Counted from the stretch's first letter, positions 7,943-15,077 are shown. The stretch is DNA of 64,000 nucleotides from Hydrogenobacter sp. T-8 (GCF_011006175.1 NZ_CP048795.1:744001-808000), one strand, 5' to 3'. Notes: generated by a model not told the origin, from the letters alone. Program-made: numbers and translations.

Positions 7943-9250
7943 ATGTCCAAAGCCAAGGAAGAAACTAAGTTTCTGCTGACCTACAAGTTCAGAGCCTACC
8001 CTTCCGCTCTCATGGAATACAGAATGGAAAACTGGCTCTACATACTTTGCAACCTATACAACCACGCCCTTGAGGAAAGAAAAAGAGCCTGGAAGGAGGA
8101 AAAGAGAAGCATCACTTACTCAGACCAGCAGAATTCCCTGCCTGAGCTTAAAAAGAAAGACCCAACCCTAAAGCTCGTTCACTCTCAGGTTCTTCAGGAC
8201 TGCCTCAGGAGGGTGGATAACGCCTTCCAGAAGTTCTTCAGGAAAGAGGCAAAATACCCGAAGAGAAAGAAGCTCTCTAAATACAACTCCTTCACCTTCC
8301 CGCAGGTTTGGATGAAGCAGAAGAAAAGGCTCGTTGAGCTTGTCAAGCTTGAGAGGAAGAATAGCAGATTTGCATACCTTTACCTTCCCAAGCTCGGGAA
8401 GCTCAAAGTTAGACTCCACAGAGAGATAGACTGGACGAAGGCGAGGACGGTATCGGTGAAGAGGGAACCGTCTGGAAAATGGTATGTGTGTATTACCTTA
8501 GAGGCGGAGCTTGATGAGATACTCAGGGAAGCACAGGAAAAGGCGGTTGGGATAGACCTCGGGGTAAAAAACCTCGCAACAACTTCTGAGGGAGAGTTCA
8601 TAGAGCATCCCAGATTCCTGAAAAGGCTTGAGAAAAGGCTGAAGAGAGAACAGAAGAAGCTCTCAAGGAAGATTAAAGGCTCAAATAATTGGGAAAAGCA
8701 GAGAAAGAGAGTAGCTAAGGTTCACGAGAGGGTGAGGAACGCAAGAAAGGACTTTCTACACAAGCTGTCAAGGTATCTTGTAAACAATTACGATTACATA
8801 AGCTTTGAGAACCTTGAGATAAAAGGACTTGTTCAAAATAGCAACTTAGCAAAGTCAATACTTGATGCGGGATGGGGGACACTTATCACCTTCGTCACCT
8901 ACAAGGCTGTAATGGCAGGGGCGAGGGTGGTAAGGGTTGACCCGTCCTACACAACGCAGGACTGCTGTGTATGCGGTTTTAGAGTTCCCAAGACTTTGGC
9001 TCAGAGGCTACACGAATGTCCCGAATGCGGGGCTGTAATGGACAGGGACTACAATGCGAGTGTGAACATACTAAAGAAAGGTCTCGCCCGCCTTAAGGGC
9101 GGTAGGGTCGGAGCGACCCGAACTTACGCCTGTGGAGAGGGCTCTGGCGGGGCACTCTCAAAAGAGAGTGTTAGCCATCCCTCGCAGAAGCAGGAATCCC
9201 GTGCGGGTCTTCCGGGTGGGACTAAACCCTACCGGAAGCTCCGTCCGTAA
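7943..9250 (+). CDS. tnpB: TnpB RNA-guided nuclease of the outer IS605
   Basis: 435 residues with an N-terminal HTH-like region (KFRAYPSALMEYRMENWL), RuvC motifs AVGIDLGVKNLA (Asp), YISFENLEIKGL (Glu) and DRDYNASVNIL (Asp), and a zinc ribbon CCVCG...CPECG. The tail after the RuvC core (GATRTYACGEGSGG) is typical of this branch. Start ATG 7943 overlaps the 3' end of tnpA, the usual tnpA-tnpB layout. It appears intact although its tnpA is broken. It is clearly divergent from the other TnpB in the window. Confidence 0.9.
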   Translation: MSKAKEETKFLLTYKFRAYPSALMEYRMENWLYILCNLYNHALEERKRAWKEEKRSITYSDQQNSLPELKKKDPTLKLVHSQVLQDCLRRVDNAFQKFFRKEAKYPKRKKLSKYNSFTFPQVWMKQKKRLVELVKLERKNSRFAYLYLPKLGKLKVRLHREIDWTKARTVSVKREPSGKWYVCITLEAELDEILREAQEKAVGIDLGVKNLATTSEGEFIEHPRFLKRLEKRLKREQKKLSRKIKGSNNWEKQRKRVAKVHERVRNARKDFLHKLSRYLVNNYDYISFENLEIKGLVQNSNLAKSILDAGWGTLITFVTYKAVMAGARVVRVDPSYTTQDCCVCGFRVPKTLAQRLHECPECGAVMDRDYNASVNILKKGLARLKGGRVGATRTYACGEGSGGALSKESVSHPSQKQESRAGLPGGTKPYRKLRP

Positions 9251-9266
9251 GGGCGGAGAGGTTCAC
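9060..9266 (+). ncRNA. Candidate omega RNA of outer TnpB
   Basis: The tnpB 3' end and right end hold several stems, among them CGCCCGCC/GGGCGG near 9069-9084, CCGGAAG/CTTCCGG-type pairs near 9208-9239 and CTCCGTCC/GGGCGGAG at 9239-9256. Location follows the known rule for TnpB guide RNAs and is inferred. Confidence 0.4.
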
Positions 9267-9270
9267 ATTT

Positions 9271-9292
9271 TTTCTGGGGAATTCCCCAGAAA
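9271..9292. promoter_or_regulatory. Operator palindrome 1, perfect
   Basis: Half-site TTTCTGGGGAA followed by its exact reverse complement. It lies directly after the IS605 right end. No promoter or gene start is evident nearby, so the gene it controlled may have been lost to the IS insertion. Confidence 0.7.
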
Positions 9293-9315
9293 AGTGGGAA
9301 AAATGATGAGTAGTA

Positions 9316-9349
9316 TCTACCCCTTACTTTGCATTTTGACCCCTCTCAA
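9316..9349. repeat. 34-bp direct repeat, copy 1
   Basis: Identical to 9958-9991, beginning TCTACCCCTTACTTTGC. Weak similarity continues beyond the 3' end of both copies. The pair frames the mini-IS and a small membrane protein gene. Confidence 0.7.
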
Positions 9350-9468
9350 AGCCTTGTCTGACAATACTCTAAAACGGGATTTTTTGAGTTTAGCAAAAGA
9401 TGTAGTTTGTAAAGAACTTTACAAACCGAAAGAGTTCTCTGCCTTCATCAAACCACCCTCACAGGAAA

Positions 9469-9550
9469 CCCCCACTTGACACGTGGGGAAGGAATGCGAT
9501 ATTGACTTTTTTTTCATATGGGGTGGAGCAAGCTCCCACTTCATACATCC
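9469..9550 (+). mobile_element. Mini-IS derived from the inner tnpB element
   Basis: 9470-9518 matches the left end of the inner tnpB element (hairpin CCCCACTT/ACGTGGGG then GGAATGCG, a TTGA and a T-run), and 9519-9545 matches its right end (GGAGCAAGCTCCCACTTC). The whole tnpB gene is missing between them. It is a short deletion derivative that could be mobilised in trans. This sequence explains most of the 9.25-9.6 kb gap. Confidence 0.65.
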
Positions 9551-9605
9551 ATGTGTGGAATAATTGCTTTTTGCGAGCTATAATAGTTAGGAAAGGAGGC
9601 GAGAT

Positions 9606-9857
9606 ATGAGAGAGATGGTATTGAGGAAAGGAGTAGAGATTATAGAGCCGGTAGTGTTATTTGTGGCAATTGTGATGGCAGTGTATATTTTGCCATCGCA
9701 TATAGGCAAGGCAGTAGTTATGTTAACGATGAGTATAGCTTTTTATAGGATGCGGGCTATAGTATGCTATAGCCATAGCACATGGAAATCCTTCCTATTC
9801 CTTGTGGGTATGATGTTAACTATGTTTATACTGGTTGATATGGTTGATAGGGTATGA
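9606..9857 (+). CDS. Small membrane protein, 83 aa
   Basis: An ATG at 9606 follows a strong ribosome site (AGGAGG 9594-9599) and a TATAAT at 9579-9584. The product has two or three membrane helices (VVLFVAIVMAVYIL, FLFLVGMMLTMFILV). No family recognised. The good expression signals argue it is real. It lies between the two 34-bp repeats. Confidence 0.5.
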   Translation: MREMVLRKGVEIIEPVVLFVAIVMAVYILPSHIGKAVVMLTMSIAFYRMRAIVCYSHSTWKSFLFLVGMMLTMFILVDMVDRV

Positions 9858-9957
9858 TAGGAGTAGGCAGACCATCAAAACTGTATAAACCCTCTTCTCC
9901 TTCTCTTCCAACACTTTAAGCAACATTTCTCCTCTCCCTATTCCCTCTCCCTAAGTG

Positions 9958-9991
9958 TCTACCCCTTACTTTGCATTTTGACCCCTCTCAA
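9958..9991. repeat. 34-bp direct repeat, copy 2
   Basis: Exact copy of 9316-9349 in the same orientation, 642 bp downstream. The 9858-10033 gap otherwise shows only C/T-rich sequence. Confidence 0.7.
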
Positions 9992-10033
9992 GTGCTTGAT
10001 TCTCAAGGGCTGATTTTGGGAATTTTTCAGGTC

Positions 10034-10795
10034 TCATGAGAGGATATCAACTTTCAGGCTGGTAAGTTCTACAGGCTCTGTCAGAATTAGACAGTGAGAC
10101 AGAACCTCTCCCTCAAAAACAGGTCTGCCACTTATGCTTATCCTTATCTTCTTTCCTGCCAGCTCAATGGGTGGATAAAGCCGTGTTTGGCTGTCTATAG
10201 CCACATAAAAGTTTTCAAGCTTTTTGTAGATGGGCTTTTCTACATGAGAAGATAGCTCCTTTTCAAGCTCTATTACCTGAGGCTCTGATACCTCTTCTTC
10301 AAGCCTGTCCGCATGCTCCATAAGGCTTACCTGCATAAGGGATGCCCATACCTCTGAGTTAAGCCTTATAAACTTTCTGACATACCACGGCAGGTCTATG
10401 CCTTTGACTTCCTCAAGCCATTCTTTTACTCTTTTGAGACTTTCTTCTCCAAGATAGCCAATCTTTTGAGAGTAGCCCTCTATCAGCTCTTTTCTCAAAT
10501 AGTCCCACACAGGCACGCAGGCAAGAGTTAGAGCATACCTTGAGCTATAACCCCTGAAGACAAAAACAGGTGGATAAGGCTCAAAGTTAAGAAGTGGCAG
10601 ATAAGAACTCATTGGCACAGTAAGATAAAGCTCAGGCTCTACCTCTTCAAGCACCAGAAATCTTTCACCCGGAATTGTGGCAAGCTCACGCACCTGCCCC
10701 ACTTTAACAGGCTCACCATCTACTTTTACCGGCACAAGCCTGCCTTCTTCAAGACTTTTCTCATAAAGCCTCAGAAAATCCATCACTGTTAACAT
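10034..10795 (-). CDS. Hypothetical protein, 253 aa
   Basis: A soluble, mixed alpha/beta protein with no family I recognise. The N-terminal third is rich in beta segments (RFLVLEEVEPELYLTV), the middle is helical (SLKRVKEWLEEVKGIDLPW) and the end has ELAGKKIRISISGRPVFEGE. Start ATG 10795 follows GGAGGTG. A TATATA -10 candidate at 10815-10820 lies 48 bp from the centre of the operator at 10858-10879, the same spacing as at two other promoters of the element. It sits beside the replication origin, so a plasmid-maintenance role is possible but unsupported. Confidence 0.65.
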   Translation of the reverse strand: MLTVMDFLRLYEKSLEEGRLVPVKVDGEPVKVGQVRELATIPGERFLVLEEVEPELYLTVPMSSYLPLLNFEPYPPVFVFRGYSSRYALTLACVPVWDYLRKELIEGYSQKIGYLGEESLKRVKEWLEEVKGIDLPWYVRKFIRLNSEVWASLMQVSLMEHADRLEEEVSEPQVIELEKELSSHVEKPIYKKLENFYVAIDSQTRLYPPIELAGKKIRISISGRPVFEGEVLSHCLILTEPVELTSLKVDILS

Positions 10796-10857
10796 TTTTT
10801 CACCTCCTACTATTTATATAACTCCCCACAACCCCCTTTCCTGACACCACCCCCTTT

Positions 10858-10879
10858 TTTCTGGGGAATTCCACAGAAA
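10858..10879. promoter_or_regulatory. Operator palindrome 2
   Basis: TTTCTGGGGAA then TTCCACAGAAA: one half is perfect, the other has one mismatch. It lies upstream of the -35 region of the left-going gene 10034-10795. Confidence 0.65.
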
Positions 10880-11040
10880 AAAGAGAATTCCTGACCACAA
10901 AGTCGGTTTTGGGGCTATCTCTTTAAAGAAAAAAAAATAAAAGACTTAGAAGTCCTATTTTTCTTTTCTTCCTTTTCCTGAAAAAGGTAAAAATTTTTTT
11001 TATCGTCCTTGAAAATTGCGTAGCGAAGCGAAGCAATTTT

Positions 11041-11110
11041 CTATTACTTTACGCAGTAAAGTAATAGAGAATCTCTAAAAAATAATTCTCTAAAAAATAA
11101 AGACTCTAAA
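11041..11110. other. AT-rich origin segment with inverted repeat
   Basis: A perfect inverted repeat CTATTACTTTAC-gca-GTAAAGTAATAG (11041-11067) is followed by three near-repeats of CTCTAAAAAATAA (11073-11116). Together with the flanking AT-rich stretch from 10920 this looks like the melting region of an iteron origin. It accounts for much of the 10796-11331 gap. Confidence 0.55.
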
Positions 11111-11190
11111 AAGAAAAATGCAAAAACAGTGCCAAGCTTTCTAAGGCTTGAAAATCAAGGTTTTGGCGAAGGTGTGGCATACCAGACCAC

Positions 11191-11302
11191 CTACCGAGTT
11201 TTATATAACGCCCTACCGAATTTTATATAACAGCCTACCGAGTTTTATATAACGCTACCGAGTTTTATATAACACCTGCTTTGCTACCAAGTTTTCTATA
11301 AC
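11191..11302 (+). repeat. Five iterons of a plasmid-type replication origin
   Basis: Nineteen-bp repeats CTACCGAGTTTTATATAAC start at 11191, 11213 (one change), 11235, 11255 and 11284 (two changes). Spacing is 20-22 bp for the first four, about two helix turns, so proteins would sit on one face. The last copy overlaps the -35 region of the rep promoter (TATAAT 11317-11322), which suggests that Rep represses itself. Such arrays are typical binding sites of plasmid Rep initiators. Confidence 0.85.
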
Positions 11303-11331
11303 GGGGTATTTCGTGCTATAATATTCACACT

Positions 11332-12180
11332 ATGAGAGAGGATTATAGCCTTAAGGTTTATGGGGTGATATTGAAGTATCCGCCTTTTGTGTCAAAGAAG
11401 GTGGATAGAGTAGAGCATGTTTTCACAAGTGGCAATGGCAGAGTGGTTATACACAATCCACTTGTTCATGCCCGTCCGTGGAAGCTCTTTCTCTACGGCC
11501 TGTGGGCTGGTGAGAAGGTGGATATGAGTAAAGATGCGGTTCAGATAGTTCTGTCAGAAAATTCGGGTTTATATCTTAGTTTTATGAGTTTTAAAGAGAT
11601 ATCAAAGGCTATAGATGAGCTGATGAGTTTGAGGTATATGATATACAGCGGGGCGGAGCTAAAAACTCAGATAGTCTATCAGAGCAGGTATGAAGAAAAG
11701 GAAAGAAGGCTCTATCTTAAGTTGCCAGCAGAATTTTACAGGCTTTGTGAAGAAGAAGGACTTCGCCTCTATGTTCCTTTTCTCCTGCATCTGCAAGGCA
11801 AAAACGAGATAGCACTTTTTACGATACTTAGTAGCAGGTCGGAGAACCAGATGCTTGTGAACAGACTAAAAATAGAAACTCTTGTGAGGTTGGCTGGATT
11901 AAATACGGACACACCTTTATGGAAAAAGGTTCAATCTTTAACTCTTGCTTTTCAAAGCCTCAAAGAAATAGGTTTTATTAAGGATTTTGCCAAGGACGGA
12001 GATGTTTTTGAAATACATCGTTATGACAAAAACACGCTCAGGCTCAAGGCTCTTGAACTCAAAAGGCTGTATGACCAGAGGTTTGAAGAGATAAAGGCAA
12101 AAGCAAGAGAGAATATGAAAAAATCAAGACAGAAAAAGAAAGAAAACCGACACCATCAGGAACCTGAATTGCCGTTTTGA
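11332..12180 (+). CDS. Rep-like replication initiator
   Basis: 282 residues. I do not match it to a named Rep family by motif, but position next to five iterons, size and composition fit a winged-helix plasmid initiator: a central segment KIETLVRLAGLNTDTPLWKK resembles an HTH, and the C-terminus is basic (KARENMKKSRQKKKENRHH). The -10 box ends 9 nt before the ATG, implying a leaderless or near-leaderless message. It probably binds the iterons and opens the AT-rich DNA. An integrated element with its own origin may replicate as a circle after excision. Confidence 0.7.
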   Translation: MREDYSLKVYGVILKYPPFVSKKVDRVEHVFTSGNGRVVIHNPLVHARPWKLFLYGLWAGEKVDMSKDAVQIVLSENSGLYLSFMSFKEISKAIDELMSLRYMIYSGAELKTQIVYQSRYEEKERRLYLKLPAEFYRLCEEEGLRLYVPFLLHLQGKNEIALFTILSSRSENQMLVNRLKIETLVRLAGLNTDTPLWKKVQSLTLAFQSLKEIGFIKDFAKDGDVFEIHRYDKNTLRLKALELKRLYDQRFEEIKAKARENMKKSRQKKKENRHHQEPELPF

Positions 12181-12207
12181 ATAATTCACCCTCAAAGCCT
12201 TAAATAG

Positions 12208-12432
12208 AGGCTTGAAGACCTTGTAGAAAAGGTATGCTATTTTCTTCTGACCCATGGCAGGCTTGAGAGCTGTCAGGCAATAGACATCGTAGAAGCGGAA
12301 GGTGGCTTTCTCCTCTTGTGTTTCCTTGACAAAAACAAAACTCTTAAGTTCATGGTGGCTGAAAACAAAGAGTGGAGCGTAGAAGGAGTTTATAAAGCTT
12401 TTCTTGAAAGACTATGGGAAGAAGAGAATTGA
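12208..12432 (+). pseudogene. Possible gene remnant without start codon
   Basis: An open frame of 74 codons between an in-frame TAG (12205-12207) and TGA (12430-12432) encodes protein-like sequence (AIDIVEAEGGFLLLCFLD, ENKEWSVEGVYKAFLERLW) but has no ATG, GTG or TTG near its beginning and no ribosome site. It could be a decayed gene or use a rare start. The rest of the 12181-12553 gap holds one degenerate operator. Confidence 0.3.
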
Positions 12433-12436
12433 GGTT

Positions 12437-12458
12437 TTTCTGAGGAGTTCCACAGGAA
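12437..12458. promoter_or_regulatory. Operator palindrome 3, degenerate
   Basis: TTTCTGAGGAG then TTCCACAGGAA: recognisable but with several changes from the perfect form. No promoter is obvious beside it. Confidence 0.4.
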
Positions 12459-12553
12459 GAGTGATTTTTAAAAAAAGCTGTTTGAGAAGTCCCTAAGTTA
12501 AGGGACTGAATATTAGCTCCCCCTGGGGGAGGGGAGCAAAAGCTAAAAAGCTA

Positions 12554-12778
12554 TCAGCTTTCAATATAGGAAGTATGGTGGGTGTAGGGAATAAAGCCAA
12601 TTTCACGGTCTTGATTAAGAAAGAGATATCCGAGGATACTCCCGTTCCCATCTTCTACTATTATTTCCATTCCTGAAGCTAAAGCCCCTTTTATATCTTG
12701 CTTCGTTAGGAGATAAACTCCTAACATGTTCTTCGCACAGTATTCTCCAGATATTATTTTTCTGAGAATTTCAAACAT
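12554..12778 (-). CDS. Hypothetical protein, 74 aa, with long structured leader
   Basis: Small soluble protein (GMEIIVEDGNGSILGYLFLNQD, then GFIPYTHHTSYIES) with no recognised family. The start at 12778 is secured by GGAGGTGA six bases upstream. A consensus-like promoter lies ~220 bp away, leaving a long, highly folded 5' leader able to sequester this ribosome site. This makes it a candidate for riboswitch-type or RNA-mediated control despite its small size. Confidence 0.65.
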   Translation of the reverse strand: MFEILRKIISGEYCAKNMLGVYLLTKQDIKGALASGMEIIVEDGNGSILGYLFLNQDREIGFIPYTHHTSYIES

Positions 12779-12997
12779 GTTGTCACCTCCTTCAGGTTTT
12801 TTTATCCCCCTACAGGAGGCTGGCTACCTCTTCCCTGCCCCCACACAGGGAAGAAGAACACTCAAGGGAGTGCTTTCACCAGACCTCCTGAGGGCTTTAG
12901 AAAGAGACTTCAATCAAAGTCCCTCACTAAAACCCTCAGGGGTCTGGCTCTTCCCTGTGTGGCTATACCTTTCTTTGACTACCCTTTAGGGGTAGCA
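12779..12997 (-). ncRNA. Structured 5' leader, riboswitch-like
   Basis: Outer stem CCACACAGGGAAGA (12841-12854) with TCTTCCCTGTGTGG (12949-12962), 14 perfect pairs, encloses a CACTC/GAGTG hairpin (12859-12872) and a long arm AGACC-t-CCTGAGGG/CCCTCAGGGGTCT (12881-12945). Another CTTCCCTG at 12830-12837 can compete for the same CAGGGAAG. On the minus strand CCTCCT (12814-12819) can pair either with GGGGG (12806-12810) or with the ribosome site AGGAGG (12786-12791). These exclusive pairings are what a translational switch needs. Folding was done by eye. Confidence 0.6.
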
Positions 12998-13003
12998 ATT
13001 TTT

Positions 13004-13031
13004 ATTTTATCCCACTCACCAAAATTGTCAA
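13004..13031 (-). promoter_or_regulatory. Promoter of the structured leader
   Basis: On the minus strand TTGACA (13026-13031), a 16-bp spacer, and TAAAAT (13004-13009). Start of transcription near 12997. Confidence 0.65.
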
Positions 13032-13064
13032 GCAAAAAGAGGGAAAAGGAGGGAGAAGTCTTTT

Positions 13065-13108
13065 TTTCTGGGGAATTCCCCAGAAATTTCTGGGGAGTTC
13101 CACAGAAA
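13065..13108. promoter_or_regulatory. Operator palindromes 4 and 5, tandem
   Basis: A perfect copy at 13065-13086 directly abuts an imperfect one at 13087-13108 (TTTCTGGGGAG then TTCCACAGAAA), centres 22 bp apart, so two dimers could bind side by side. They lie between the left-going leader promoter and the parM operon. Confidence 0.75.
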
Positions 13109-13146
13109 TGGAAAGAGGGGGGATTTTATACCACAAAAGGCAAAGT

Positions 13147-13178
13147 GTGGCGAAGTGGCGAAGTGGCGAAGTGGCGAA
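13147..13178. repeat. Four tandem GTGGCGAA repeats, possible centromere
   Basis: Four exact 8-bp copies directly upstream of the parM promoter (TATAAT 13203-13208). In type II partition systems the parC centromere is a repeat array overlapping the par promoter and bound by ParR; this placement fits, though the units are shorter than usual. Confidence 0.5.
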
Positions 13179-13241
13179 TAGCCACAATTTCAAACTTTGT
13201 CCTATAATAACAGGAAAAGAACTTTTAGGAGGACAAAAGGC

Positions 13242-14120
13242 ATGAAGGTAGGGCTTGATGTGGGTTTTGGGCATGTGAAGGTAGCAACTCAGGAGAGAGT
13301 TTTTAAGTTTCCCTCGTGGATAGGGGTATGGAATGAGAAGGACATATCGGACGTTCAGCCTATATCTTTTGAGGGGAGGGACTATGTGGTGGGTGAGTCT
13401 GCAAGGTTTTGCACGCAAAGGGTGGAGCTAGTGGATTTTGAAACACTTTTGAGGTATTTACCTCTGATAGTGGAGTATGTAAAGAGGGAGCTTGGGGAGG
13501 AGGAGCTTGAGATAGGGGTGGGGCTGGCACCGAGGCACTACAGGAGGTATAAAGACAGTGAAGAGGTGAGGAAAAAGCTTTCTGGCTTTGAGCTTGTATT
13601 ACCTCAGGGTTTTGGAGTGCTTTTAGATGTAGAGGATGAGCTTGGTATAGAAGAGGGAGAAACGGTATTTGTAGTGGATATAGGTTTTAACACGGTGGAT
13701 TATCTTCTTGTATCAAAGCAAAATGGAAAATACTTCAGGGAAGGAATGGCAACTATAGAAAGGGCTGGGGTGCTTCAGGCGGTAGAGACTTTCAGGTCTA
13801 TTCTTCCTGCGGAGCTGGGGTATATCAAAAACTGGTCTCTTTCAAGGCTTGTAAAGGTTTTTGAAAGCGGGCAGGTGAATGTGGAAGGGGAGAAGATAGA
13901 CCTTAAAAGCTACAGGGAGAGGGCTATAGAGACTTACAGGACAGCTTTGTTAAGCAGGTTAAAGTCAGAGGTGGGAGAGGCGGTTTTGGAAAGTGATAAG
14001 GTAGTATCCGCAGGTGGGGGGGCGTATCTTCTTGGAAAGCTGAGGAAAGATGCCTATGTGCCTTCTGAGCCAGAGTTTTCAAATGCAAGAGGCTTTCTGA
14101 AAGCTCTTGAGTTAAGGTAA
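13242..14120 (+). CDS. parM: ParM-like actin ATPase for DNA segregation
   Basis: 292 residues of actin fold: phosphate-1 loop GLDVGFGHVKV at the N-terminus, phosphate-2 loop VVDIGFNTVDY near residue 142 and adenosine loop VVSAGGGAYLL near residue 260. These match plasmid ParM/StbA and archaeal homologues, which polymerise with ATP to push plasmid copies apart. Start ATG 13242 follows AGGAGG; an in-frame ATG at 13197 lies upstream of the -10 box's likely start and is rejected. The stop overlaps the next ATG (TAATG). Confidence 0.88.
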   Translation: MKVGLDVGFGHVKVATQERVFKFPSWIGVWNEKDISDVQPISFEGRDYVVGESARFCTQRVELVDFETLLRYLPLIVEYVKRELGEEELEIGVGLAPRHYRRYKDSEEVRKKLSGFELVLPQGFGVLLDVEDELGIEEGETVFVVDIGFNTVDYLLVSKQNGKYFREGMATIERAGVLQAVETFRSILPAELGYIKNWSLSRLVKVFESGQVNVEGEKIDLKSYRERAIETYRTALLSRLKSEVGEAVLESDKVVSAGGGAYLLGKLRKDAYVPSEPEFSNARGFLKALELR

Positions 14121-14500
14121 TGCACAGGATAAGGGTGAATGTCTATCTACATCCTATCAAGCACAGGGAGACGCACAGAAAGGCTATTCTTCTTGGCAAG
14201 TATGCTCCAGATTTATTGAAAACCCTCTTAGAGATTTTTTTAGAGAGGGTGGATGAAGAGGATTTGTTAGAACTCCTGTATATCTACGATGCTTATAGTG
14301 GAGAAAAAAGGAAAGAGAAAAAGAGAGATTTTATCCTTTCTGTGTTATCACTGGAGCATAAAGATACAGAACCAGAAGAAGAAGAAGAAGAGGAAGAGGA
14401 AGAAGTGGAAGAAAGAAAAGCAAGCCCTCTTAAGAAACCAAAGAAAAGGGTAGAGAAAAAGGATGACTTCTGGTCTAAATACTCCTCAATTCTTGAGTGA
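14120..14500 (+). CDS. Probable ParR-type adaptor
   Basis: 126 residues immediately after parM, sharing one base with its stop codon. The N-terminus (RIRVNVYLHPIKHRETHR) has the strand-helix look of a ribbon-helix-helix DNA binder. It is followed by helical sequence, a run of about eleven acidic residues and a basic tail. ParR adaptors are small, sit right after parM and bind the centromere, so the call rests mainly on position and size. Confidence 0.55.
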   Translation: MHRIRVNVYLHPIKHRETHRKAILLGKYAPDLLKTLLEIFLERVDEEDLLELLYIYDAYSGEKRKEKKRDFILSVLSLEHKDTEPEEEEEEEEEEVEERKASPLKKPKKRVEKKDDFWSKYSSILE

Positions 14501-14516
14501 GGCTAAAATAACTCCT

Positions 14517-15050
14517 ATGATAGACAAGGATTATTTGCTTGGGATTTCTTTGGATGAGCTTAAGAAAAGGTATGGAGATGAGCAGGTAAAGAGGTTTTTG
14601 TTTGGCAGGGAAGGGAGACTTTTAGAGCTGACTTTGAAAAGAAAGAGCTTTATGAACCTGCTTTCTTTTTTTGGCTCAATAACAGATGCAGTAGAGTATG
14701 CCAGCTTTCTCTCCTGCATATCAACTCCTGTATTGTCCGATGCCTGTCCCCACTTCAGAAACTGCTTTATAAAGCACAAGGGCAACCTTGTCAAGCTAAG
14801 AAGTCAAAAACAAGGGAAAAAATTCTTCTATGAAGTAGTCCTGCCCCTCTGGGAGCTATACTACGAGGAAATAAAAAAAGGTGTCAAAAAAAGGCTTGAA
14901 TGCTCTAAGAAAAAGCTCCTTATTTTTATCCACATAAGAGACCACTGGGGAGAGCTTGGGAAAAAGCTTGTAGAAGACCTTATCCGTGAATATGTGCCAG
15001 AAGACCCCGACGGCAAAAAACTCTGGGCAAGTGCGGGATTTTCCGTTTAG
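14517..15050 (+). CDS. Hypothetical protein, 177 aa
   Basis: Soluble helical protein (ISLDELKKRYGDEQVKRFL, PLWELYYEEIKKGVKKRL) with a Cys pair in SDACPHFRNCFIKHKG that could bind metal. The start is uncertain: ATG 14517 begins a protein-like sequence, while the in-frame ATG at 14463 would overlap the ParR-like gene by 38 bp. It is probably the last gene of the partition operon. No family recognised. Confidence 0.55.
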   Translation: MIDKDYLLGISLDELKKRYGDEQVKRFLFGREGRLLELTLKRKSFMNLLSFFGSITDAVEYASFLSCISTPVLSDACPHFRNCFIKHKGNLVKLRSQKQGKKFFYEVVLPLWELYYEEIKKGVKKRLECSKKKLLIFIHIRDHWGELGKKLVEDLIREYVPEDPDGKKLWASAGFSV

Positions 15051-15077
15051 CCTTTAGCCTTTCCTTTTTTCCTGTCT

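Larger units (their letters stand above)
6270..7968 (+). pseudogene. tnpA: tnpA, Y1 transposase split by an inserted IS
   Basis: The first part (6270 to ~6562) encodes the N-terminal ~98 residues of a HUH/Y1 transposase: YSLQFHLVLVTKYRKKV and the HUH motif as DHIHILF. It then runs into a foreign hairpin. The rest reappears at ~7846-7968 in the same sense: MKKELWGGKFWSQSYFIASV carrying the catalytic Tyr, then DVKHYVQSQGRN and TAA. Removing the inner element (~6566-7845) rebuilds a normal ~135-residue TnpA. The interrupted gene cannot make an active single-strand transposase. It overlapped tnpB by 26 bp. Confidence 0.88.
6177..9266 (+). mobile_element. IS605-type element (tnpA-tnpB), interrupted
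   Basis: A plus-strand IS200/IS605 unit: imperfect palindromes at the left (6181-6215, and CGCCC-GTAA-GGGCG at 6221-6234), tnpA, overlapping tnpB (7943-9250), and a right-end hairpin CTCCGTCC-GTAA-GGGCGGAG ending near 9266. Boundaries are estimated from the hairpins. A second tnpB-only element sits inside its tnpA, so it can no longer move without help. Confidence 0.75.

Noticed and set aside
9132-9479. 115-codon plus-strand frame
   Set aside because: It runs out of frame through the tnpB end, the IS end, an operator and a repeat; no ribosome site and no protein-like pattern.
11191-11302. CRISPR-like array
   Set aside because: Gaps of 1-10 bp between the repeats are too short for spacers; they are iterons. 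No CRISPR array was found elsewhere, and the Cas4-like nuclease has no cas neighbours.
14369-14412. GAA/GAG run as a functional DNA repeat
   Set aside because: It simply encodes the poly-Glu stretch of the ParR-like protein.
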